13,430 bases of DNA from an uncultured Flavobacteriales bacterium (GTDB lineage: Bacteria > Bacteroidota > Bacteroidia > Flavobacteriales_D > Sanyastnellaceae): contig CALBSW010000002.1 in the NCBI GenBank assembly GCA_937967465.1, positions 1-13,430 of the forward strand. Direction: 5' to 3'. Positions 1 to 6,542 of this stretch are shown piece after piece (within the stretch, counting starts at the first letter, position 1; each line of letters opens with the position of its first letter). A program made the position numbers and the translations under genes. The notes under the pieces are model-generated. The model was not told the origin of the DNA. It saw nothing but the letters and a program-made list of their open reading frames with translations, and ran no database searches.

Positions 1-3000
1 GCAGTGCTGCTTCAGGAGACGAACGAACTGGCCAGCTTGATCATGCAGCAGTGCACAGGCTTTCTCCACCGACACGTCTTGAATTTCGAATCCTACTGCA
101 GTTTCGACGTTGAAGACAATGCGTTCTCGCAAAGCGAAGATCCCGTCGTGGGGCTGGAGCCCCCCATGCTCATACAACTCTGCCAGGACAATGTATTCGA
201 GAATCCGAGCATCACCATTGTGGCCTGCATGGATGAGGAGGCCCTGAACTATGAGCCCTGTGCCACAATCAGTGCCGACTGCCGGTATGGCGGGTGTGTC
301 GACCACGACGACGTGTTCTTTGATGTTCACGCGGAGGCCACCGAGGACGACGGCTCATGCGACTTCACGAGCTGTGCCGGGTGCCAATTGGCAACAGCCT
401 GTAACTACAACCCGACGGCCACTGTCGAATCGGACAACTGTGAATTTGAGTCCTGCAGGGGCTGCACGGATCCTACAGCGTTCAATTTCGATGAGGACGC
501 CACATACGACGATGGGACTTGCGTGTATTTCGGGTGTACCAATCCCGATGCGGACAACTACGATCCTGGGGCAAATCTGGACAATGGCACATGCCAATTC
601 CACGGGTGCACAGACGAGGCCGCCTGCAACTATGAGCCCGAGGCCAATTTCAACGACGGGACATGTGACTTCACTTCATGCGCCGGATGCAAGGATCCCC
701 GGGCATGCAACCATGACCCTTTGGCCACCCAAAGTGGTTCATGCGATTACCTGAGCTGTCGGGGGTGCACCGACCCTGCGGCCGAGAATTATGACCCAGA
801 CGCGACAACCGATGACGGGTCCTGCATTCTGTTGGGTTGTCAGGATGAAACAGCCATCAACTACGATCCAGCGGCCACTGTAGACGACGGCATGTGCCAG
901 TTTGGGGGATGTCTGGATGTCGCGGCCTGCAACTATGATCCGGAAGCGGACGTCGACGATGGCACGTGCGAATTCACCAGTTGCGCGGGGTGCGCCATTG
1001 AAGGGTTCTGCAATTACGACCCCACTGTGACCGTGCACGATGGAAGCCTGTGCGACTATCTGACGTGCTGCGGAGACCCCGCTGCGACCAATTATGACCC
1101 CGACATCTTGCCGCAATTGACCTTTGGTTGCGTCTATGGTCAGTCTGCGGCCATGATGTTCCTAGAGGTGTGCCAGCTGCCCTTTGCCTGCAACTTCGGG
1201 GAAGATGCAGAGTGCGAATTCGACTCTTGTGCGGGCTGCACGGACCCTGCGGCCTGCAATTATGATCCGGCGGCCACCCTGTCCACGAGCACCTGCATGG
1301 CTCCGATCGACATATTTGGCTCCAGCGATGTGGATTGCGACGGCCAATGCCTCTTCGATGCCGATGGTGATGGCGCATGCGACGGCGCGGAAATCCAAGG
1401 ATGTACGGACGGGTCCGCCTGCAACTTCAATTCCGATGCAACCGAAGACGATGGAAGTTGCGAGTCGGAGTCGTGCTCAGGGTGCACGGACAGTCTAGCC
1501 TGCAATTTTGACCCCTCGGCTTCGGTCCTCGACGACACCTGCGAGTATGCGTCCTGTGTCGGCTGCACGGACCCTTCAGCGTGCAATTTTGAGGGTTCCG
1601 CGCTGTACGATGCAGGGTGTGAATACCCGGTGGATGTATTTGGTGTGCCGCATGTGGATTGTCAAGGGAATTGCATCCAGGACGAAGACGGAGATGGAGT
1701 GTGTGACGAGGACGAGGTTGCCGGGTGCACCGTCCAATCTGCCTGCAACTACAATCTTGTCGCCACGGACAATGACGGGAGCTGCGACTTCGAAAGTTGT
1801 GCCGGGTGCATGGACGCCTCCGCATGCAATTTTGACGCGACAGCGACACAGCCCTCAGACAACTGCGATTATGTCAGCTGTATCGGCTGCGCGGATACGG
1901 AAGCGTGCAATTATGCACCGGAAGCCACCGTATCTGGCTTCTGCATCTACCCAACTGACGCTTCACTGGACTGTGACGGGAATTGCGTCAATGACGCCGA
2001 TGGAGACGGCACTTGCGATGAAGAAGAAGTACTGGGCTGCACGGATTCCACCGCCTGCAACTTCAATCCGGCGGCCACGGATGATGATGGCTCATGTGAT
2101 GATGCCAGCTGCGCAGGGTGCACCAACCCCGGGGCCTGCAATTACGTGCCAGGGGCCACTTTGAATGACGGCAGTTGTGATTATGACAGCTGTCAAGGGT
2201 GCACGGATCCACAAGCTTGCAACTACGCTCCGCTGGCATTGGAAGAGGATGGGAGTTGCACCTATCCATTGGATTTGTACAACAGCCTTCTCATCGACTG
2301 CGATGGTCAGTGCCTCAACGATGTAGACGGAGATGGGATTTGCGATGAGAACGAACTTGCAGGTTGCACGGATCCGGATGCCTGCAACCACAACGGAGCG
2401 GCTGAATTTGACGATGGCAGCTGTGAATACGAGAGTTGCGCAGGATGCACCGATGTGACCGCATGCAACTACAACCCCTATGCCTCGCAAGACGACGGAT
2501 CATGTACCACACCGTCGCTTCTGCATGGATCTGAATTTCTAGACTGCAACGGAGCGTGCCTCAGTGACCTTGACGGCGATGGCGTCTGCGACGAATTGGA
2601 AATCGGGGGGTGCACCGATGCGACCGCCTGCAATTTCGACGCGAATGCCACGGATTTGGACAACAGTTGCGAATATCCTGATGCGGGTTTTGACTGCTTT
2701 GGGACATGCCTGGACACCGATGGTGACGGGATTTGTGACAACGATGAAATTCTGGGCTGTACGGATTCTGGTGCGTGCAATTATGTGATCGAGTCCACAG
2801 AAGATGACGGGAGTTGCTTGTATCCGTTGGACTTGTACGGGAGCGCCAATGTGGACTGCTTTGGCGCATGCCTGTTGGATTCCGACAATGATGGGATTTG
2901 CGATGAAGATGAGTTCTGTCTCGGTGATTTGAACGATGACGGCCTCCGCAGTGCAGGAGACCTGCTCATTCTCCTGACGGAGTACGGCTGCTTGTCAGGG

Positions 3001-3090
3001 TGTGGAGAAGGGGACTTGACAGACGATGGTGTCGTCACTTCAGCGGACATCCTCGCTTTTCTGACGGTCTTCGCGAGCGAATGTGATTGA
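1..3090 (+). CDS. Secreted Cys-rich repeat protein with dockerin-like C-terminus, 5'-truncated
   Basis: The frame is open from base 1 to a TGA at 3088-3090 (1029 codons) and has no convincing start, so the gene begins upstream. Residues 1-74 match, rung by rung, the end of the beta-helix domain in the next gene: both have an 'LC/FC..N.FE' segment just before the first Cys-rich unit. The missing part is therefore probably a signal peptide plus beta-helix. Residues 75-972 are 27 Cys/Asp-rich units. Seven of them carry an EF-hand-like loop of the form DxDGDGxCDxxE. Residues 973-1029 form a dockerin-like domain with two Asp-rich loops (DLNDDG and DLTDDG, each with a second Asp at loop position 12) and four cysteines. 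No T9SS C-terminal domain is present. A calcium-dependent, disulfide-stabilised surface or adhesion role is inferred; no enzymatic domain is visible. A terminator follows 30 bp after the stop. Confidence 0.
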   Translation, partial: AVLLQETNELASLIMQQCTGFLHRHVLNFESYCSFDVEDNAFSQSEDPVVGLEPPMLIQLCQDNVFENPSITIVACMDEEALNYEPCATISADCRYGGCVDHDDVFFDVHAEATEDDGSCDFTSCAGCQLATACNYNPTATVESDNCEFESCRGCTDPTAFNFDEDATYDDGTCVYFGCTNPDADNYDPGANLDNGTCQFHGCTDEAACNYEPEANFNDGTCDFTSCAGCKDPRACNHDPLATQSGSCDYLSCRGCTDPAAENYDPDATTDDGSCILLGCQDETAINYDPAATVDDGMCQFGGCLDVAACNYDPEADVDDGTCEFTSCAGCAIEGFCNYDPTVTVHDGSLCDYLTCCGDPAATNYDPDILPQLTFGCVYGQSAAMMFLEVCQLPFACNFGEDAECEFDSCAGCTDPAACNYDPAATLSTSTCMAPIDIFGSSDVDCDGQCLFDADGDGACDGAEIQGCTDGSACNFNSDATEDDGSCESESCSGCTDSLACNFDPSASVLDDTCEYASCVGCTDPSACNFEGSALYDAGCEYPVDVFGVPHVDCQGNCIQDEDGDGVCDEDEVAGCTVQSACNYNLVATDNDGSCDFESCAGCMDASACNFDATATQPSDNCDYVSCIGCADTEACNYAPEATVSGFCIYPTDASLDCDGNCVNDADGDGTCDEEEVLGCTDSTACNFNPAATDDDGSCDDASCAGCTNPGACNYVPGATLNDGSCDYDSCQGCTDPQACNYAPLALEEDGSCTYPLDLYNSLLIDCDGQCLNDVDGDGICDENELAGCTDPDACNHNGAAEFDDGSCEYESCAGCTDVTACNYNPYASQDDGSCTTPSLLHGSEFLDCNGACLSDLDGDGVCDELEIGGCTDATACNFDANATDLDNSCEYPDAGFDCFGTCLDTDGDGICDNDEILGCTDSGACNYVIESTEDDGSCLYPLDLYGSANVDCFGACLLDSDNDGICDEDEFCLGDLNDDGLRSAGDLLILLTEYGCLSGCGEGDLTDDGVVTSADILAFLTVFASECD
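223..2916 (+). repeat. 27 Cys-rich protein repeat units
   Basis: These are protein-level tandem units. The standard short unit has cysteines spaced C-x5-C-x12-C-x4-C-x2-C, a 27-residue period. The core is GCTDxxACNYxPxAT followed by xDDGSC. Long units (49-56 residues) replace the xYxSC tail with a linker, a DC.G.C motif and an EF-hand-like loop. Units are ordered in blocks: two four-unit blocks (292-603 and 604-906), a degenerate block to about 1167, a short-long pair (1168-1398), three short-short-long triads (1399-1722, 1723-2034, 2035-2361), a pair (2362-2607), and two single long units (2608-2754, 2755-2916). DNA copies are well diverged, so the repeats are conserved as protein and not as a recent DNA array. 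Confidence 0.
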
Positions 3091-3120
3091 CCTTGAGGGG
3101 GAGCGAGCCAGCTTGGAATG

Positions 3121-3148
3121 AAGGGTGCCCGATGAGGCACCCTTTTTT
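3121..3148 (+). terminator. Intrinsic terminator after the first repeat gene
   Basis: A perfect 9-bp stem (AAGGGTGCC / GGCACCCTT) has a 6-base loop, CGATGA. The T run overlaps the 3' arm and gives six consecutive T (3143-3148). It lies 30 bp after the stop at 3090 and before the promoter of the next gene, so the first two repeat genes are probably separate transcription units. Confidence 0.
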
Positions 3149-3191
3149 GTAACCCCCTGCCCGTACATCCGTAGTCGAAGCGGGCGCCGCC

Positions 3192-3220
3192 TTGGCTCGC
3201 CTGCATATTTTGTATATTTA
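3192..3220 (+). promoter_or_regulatory. Candidate Bacteroidota-type promoter for the beta-helix gene
   Basis: TATATTTA at 3213-3220 differs by one base from the Bacteroidota -7 consensus TAnnTTTG. A TTG at 3192-3194, 18 bases upstream, fits the -33 element. An overlapping alternative, TATTTTG, lies at 3206-3212. The block sits in a short AT-rich island within GC-rich sequence, 17 bp before the ATG at 3238 and after a strong terminator. Assignment is by motif only; no start site is known. Confidence 0.
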
Positions 3221-3237
3221 TTCGACCAATTGGTGAT

Positions 3238-3456
3238 ATGAAGCACCTCATTGTAGTTATATCGTTGTTCTTCAGCAGTACGCTGGTTGGGCAAATTGTG
3301 CCTGTCACCAATCTCTCCTCGGGATCGACCTACATCACCATTGGTGACGCCGTCAACGACGCCAATGCAGGGGACACGCTTCAGCTTGCGGCCACCACAT
3401 TCAACGAACGCGTGACGTTGTCCCAACCTTTGACGCTCCTGGGCAATCCAGACTGA
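3238..3456 (+). CDS. N-terminal fragment (signal peptide and first beta-helix rungs) of the split repeat protein
   Basis: The ATG at 3238 opens a 72-residue product ending in TGA (3454-3456). Residues 1-18 form a signal peptide: Lys2, then a hydrophobic stretch ending LVG before Gln19. The rest is the typical start of a right-handed parallel beta-helix (TYITIGDAVNDANAGDTLQL, then a rung ending LTLLGN). The downstream frame at 3472 is in the same phase and continues the beta-helix without loss (GNLIN...), so this is the front of one gene, 3238-6459, interrupted by a single TGA. It is unlikely to be a functional small protein on its own. The TGA could be a recent nonsense mutation, a strain variant, an assembly error (for instance GGA to TGA, Gly), or read through. 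Confidence 0.
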   Translation: MKHLIVVISLFFSSTLVGQIVPVTNLSSGSTYITIGDAVNDANAGDTLQLAATTFNERVTLSQPLTLLGNPD

Positions 3457-3471
3457 GGCAACCTCATCAAC

Positions 3472-6459
3472 GTGACGCAGGAAGTGGGGTGGGGCATCAC
3501 CCTGGGTAGCGACCACGTGACCATTCAGCACTTGACCGTGTTGGCCGGAGGAGACAACCCCCACTTTGCCATTCACAGCGAACCGGGCATCACGGGTGTC
3601 ACCATCGAAGATGTGGCGGTGTATGACTCGGATCGCTCCTGCATTGACCTCAATGGTTTGACGGGGCCAGACTTGAACACCGTTCGCAACGTCACCGTTG
3701 TCGGCAGTGCCATCGGTTTTGGCTTGGCCCTCAGCACTTGTGATCAGGTTCTGATTGAAAATGTCTTCAGTGCGGACAATGGCTTTGGCGACATCGCCAT
3801 CATGTCGTCCAACTATTACGATCAGGAGATTTCCAACATCACCATCACTGGCGCCTTGAATTTGGGTGGTCCGCAAGCCTTGGGTGGCGGGGGCATTGTG
3901 GTTCAAGTGGATGCGGCCACCCTTCCTGTGGGCATCGGCCCAGAATTCGCGCTGAACATCCAAGCTGATGGCTTTGAACAAGTGATTGAAGCCCCGGGGG
4001 AGCTGACAGGCTGCATTGTGGTCCACAACGACGATGTCCGCCAAATCGCAGCTACGCTTGGGGGCAGCATTTCCGACTTTATTTCCTTTGACCTCATTAC
4101 CCAAAACGGCATCGTCTACCCGGGAATGCGCATCCAGCCGGCCATCGATGCAGCTTCGCCCGGCGATGAGATCTACATCGAGGCGGGCCAATACGACTCC
4201 ATTCCATTGGTCATCGACACGGATGTGACGTTGTACGGGGCCAATGCCGGCATTCCAGCGGACAGTGCTGGTCTGCGTGCTGAAGAAAGCATCATTGTAG
4301 GAGCCATTGTGGCATCCGGACAACCCACGTTGGACGGATTGCGATTCGCAACGGCTTCTGGAGCTGCCCTTTCCGTGAGCGACACTGCGGCTGGTGTCAT
4401 CCTGCAGAACTCCATCCTCCGGGGAGAAGAAGCCGCAGGCTCCACCGGTCTGGTCGCCAGAGGCAATGTGATTTCCGAAGACAATCAAATCACGCGTTTC
4501 GAGGACGGCATTGTCCAAGAATCCGGCACGCTGAGCGTGGAACGGAACAACCTTCGCGCCAACTCGACCGGCCTCCGCCTGGAGGCCAACACGGTCACCA
4601 CAAGCACAGTGAGTGCGACCTCTTTCGAAAATGCAGGTGGCTCAGGAATCCGCGTCGCTCAGTCCGACGCGGCATCCACGATCGACGTGACTGGGTCCAA
4701 CTTCAACTTGCACGCAAGGGGTGTCCAGCTCCAATCCAGCGTGGGGCTCACCCTCCTCAACAACACCTTCCTGAATTCCGAGGTGCAGGTGGAGGGGAGC
4801 TCCACCTCAGAAAAACTGGCATTCTGTGCATCCAACACGTTTGAGCCCGCCATGCGCATCCCCGGCTGCACCGATGTGAATGCCGACAATTATGAGGCGT
4901 GCGCCAACATCAACTCGGGATGCGAATACCTCGGTTGTACTTCCCCCAAGGCCTGCAACTTCGACAGCGGAGCCAACGTCGATGACGGTACGTGCGACTT
5001 CATCAGCTGTGCAGGATGCCCACTCGGCTTCGCATGCAACTACGATCCCAATGCGGACCTCTACAAAGTGGAGTCCTGCGACTTCAGTGATTGCGAGGGG
5101 GAAGGAATGGCCACCGGCGGTGTCGACCGTGAAGGGTTGGTCATGACTTCGGGTTGCACGATTCCACAAGCATGCAACTACGATCCGGACGCCACCATCT
5201 ATGACAACAGCTGCACGTTTGATTGCTTCGGCTGTCTGGATGCCGAAGCGTGCAACTACGATGACGCCTTCACACAGGCCTCCAATGAAACCTGCTTGTA
5301 CAAGGCCGATTTGTACCCATCCCCATTCGTCGATTGCGACGGGGTGTGTTTCAATGATGCCAATGGAAACGGCGTGTGTGACGAAGAAGAAGTGTCCGGG
5401 TGTACCGACTTCTCTGCGTGCAATTTCAACGCCGAAGCCACCTTGGATGACGGCAACTGCGATTTCGTGACCTGCGCGGGTTGCGTCAATGGAAGTGCGT
5501 GCAACTACGACGCTGAGGCCATCATTCCAGACGAAAGCTGCGACTACGACAGTTGCAAGGGCTGCACCTCACCCGAGGCCTGCAACACCACCCTCGACGC
5601 CACCATTGACGATGGCAGCTGCACATTCCCCGTGGACCTCTACAACAAGACCTATGTCGATTGCGACGGCGCCTGCCTCAACGACGTCAATGCCAATGGT
5701 GTGTGTGATGAAGTGGAGATCCCAGGATGCATCGACACGGGCGCCTGTAACTACGATGACAACGCCACCATGGACGATGGGAGTTGTGACTATGAAAGCT
5801 GCGCCGGATGCACGGACCCGAGCTACTGCAACTACGATCCGGGGGCCCAGATCGACAGTGGGGATTGCCAATCGCCAGGCGATTTGTTTCCGGAGAGCAT
5901 TGTCGATGGCGAGTCGGTCGTGGACTGCGTGGGGCGTTGTTTGAATGACGCTGACAACGACGGCATCTGTGATGAGCAAGAAATCCCCGGATGTCAGGAT
6001 GAATCGGCTTGCAATTACAATGCGGACGCGACGGATCCGGGTGAATGCAACTACGCGGAGCCCGAATATGATTGCGACGGAAATTGTCTCGTCGACACCG
6101 ATGGCGACGGGGTGTGTGACCCCTTTGAAGTCGTGGGATGTCAGGACGAATCGGCTTGCAATTACAACGTCGACGCGACGGACCCTGGAAACTGTGTGTT
6201 CCCCGAGCCGGAGTACGATTGTTCCGGGGAGTGCCTCGAGGACACCGATGGAGATGGCATTTGCGATGCCTTTGAGCCCGCTTGCCTTGGCGACTTGGAT
6301 GGCAATGGGGTTCGCGGAGCATCTGATATTCTCGTCCTGCTGTCCTCCTTTGGTTGCTATTCCAATTGCGGCCCCGCTGACCTGGATGAAGACGGGTTGG
6401 TGGGCGCGAGCGACATCCTCTTCGCATTGACGACATTTGGTGTGGCCTGTCCGCAGTGA
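3472..6459 (+). CDS. Beta-helix, Cys-rich repeat and dockerin-like surface protein (main part of split gene)
   Basis: This is 995 codons from the first in-frame GTG after the stop at 3454. The true gene start is probably 3238. Residues 1-464 are beta-helix. The first segment continues from the upstream fragment. A second helix start is seen near residue 219 (MRIQPAIDAASPGDEIYI), followed by rungs with repeated N.F / G.RL patterns. Residues 465-937 are 12 Cys-rich units, five of them long with EF-hand-like loops (DANGNGVCDEEE and similar). Residues 938-995 are the dockerin-like end, with loops DLDGNG and DLDEDG and four cysteines. No T9SS domain is visible. Without the upstream fragment the protein has no signal peptide and could not be exported. 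It is a tandem paralogue of the preceding gene. Carbohydrate binding or lysis by the beta-helix is possible, but no catalytic residues can be assigned. The gene ends 83 bp before the propeller gene with no clear terminator. Confidence 0.
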   Translation: MTQEVGWGITLGSDHVTIQHLTVLAGGDNPHFAIHSEPGITGVTIEDVAVYDSDRSCIDLNGLTGPDLNTVRNVTVVGSAIGFGLALSTCDQVLIENVFSADNGFGDIAIMSSNYYDQEISNITITGALNLGGPQALGGGGIVVQVDAATLPVGIGPEFALNIQADGFEQVIEAPGELTGCIVVHNDDVRQIAATLGGSISDFISFDLITQNGIVYPGMRIQPAIDAASPGDEIYIEAGQYDSIPLVIDTDVTLYGANAGIPADSAGLRAEESIIVGAIVASGQPTLDGLRFATASGAALSVSDTAAGVILQNSILRGEEAAGSTGLVARGNVISEDNQITRFEDGIVQESGTLSVERNNLRANSTGLRLEANTVTTSTVSATSFENAGGSGIRVAQSDAASTIDVTGSNFNLHARGVQLQSSVGLTLLNNTFLNSEVQVEGSSTSEKLAFCASNTFEPAMRIPGCTDVNADNYEACANINSGCEYLGCTSPKACNFDSGANVDDGTCDFISCAGCPLGFACNYDPNADLYKVESCDFSDCEGEGMATGGVDREGLVMTSGCTIPQACNYDPDATIYDNSCTFDCFGCLDAEACNYDDAFTQASNETCLYKADLYPSPFVDCDGVCFNDANGNGVCDEEEVSGCTDFSACNFNAEATLDDGNCDFVTCAGCVNGSACNYDAEAIIPDESCDYDSCKGCTSPEACNTTLDATIDDGSCTFPVDLYNKTYVDCDGACLNDVNANGVCDEVEIPGCIDTGACNYDDNATMDDGSCDYESCAGCTDPSYCNYDPGAQIDSGDCQSPGDLFPESIVDGESVVDCVGRCLNDADNDGICDEQEIPGCQDESACNYNADATDPGECNYAEPEYDCDGNCLVDTDGDGVCDPFEVVGCQDESACNYNVDATDPGNCVFPEPEYDCSGECLEDTDGDGICDAFEPACLGDLDGNGVRGASDILVLLSSFGCYSNCGPADLDEDGLVGASDILFALTTFGVACPQ
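4864..6282 (+). repeat. 12 Cys-rich protein repeat units
   Basis: Same unit family as at 223-2916. The order is: a first unit lacking the second Cys; two short units; a Cys-free insert (5095-5151); a short-long pair (5152-5397); one short-short-long triad (5398-5724, 109 residues); a short-long pair (5725-5988, 88 residues); and two single long units of 49 residues each (5989-6135 and 6136-6282). This reproduces the block order of the upstream paralogue with fewer internal blocks. Confidence 0.
5989..6282 (+). repeat. Two tandem 147-bp units
   Basis: Two directly adjacent units of exactly 147 bp (49 residues) each begin GGATGTCAGGA. Over the first 47 bases only four mismatches are seen; identity falls off later in the unit. 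They encode GCQDESACNYN.DATDPG.C followed by EPEYDC and an EF-hand-like loop. This is the youngest-looking duplication in the repeat regions. Confidence 0.
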
Positions 6460-6542
6460 TGCTGGTGAAGGCAGGGGAGAGGAGGTGACCCTTCTTGGCC
6501 TGCCCCCCGGGCAAACGAAGGAATGCCCATCTCCGAAACACC

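Noticed and set aside
223..2916. Tandem repeats that might suggest a CRISPR or DNA satellite array
   Set aside because: The periodicity is at protein level (Cys and Asp positions), DNA copies are diverged, and the repeats lie inside one long open frame.
3454..3456. Selenocysteine at the in-frame TGA
   Set aside because: There is no redox motif around the site, beta-helix proteins do not use Sec, and I see no convincing SECIS-type hairpin directly downstream.
3040..4518. Minus-strand open frame of 492 codons across the start of the beta-helix gene
   Set aside because: It spans a terminator, a promoter and a signal-peptide gene on the other strand, and its translation has no recognisable domain.
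6470..6504. GGCAGG / CCTGCC inverted repeat between the beta-helix and propeller genes as a terminator
   Set aside because: It is only a 6-bp stem with a 23-base loop and no T run, so it is likely chance.
6495..6542. TTG start at 6495 for the propeller protein
   Set aside because: It would put 16 atypical residues before a good signal peptide that begins at the ATG at 6543.
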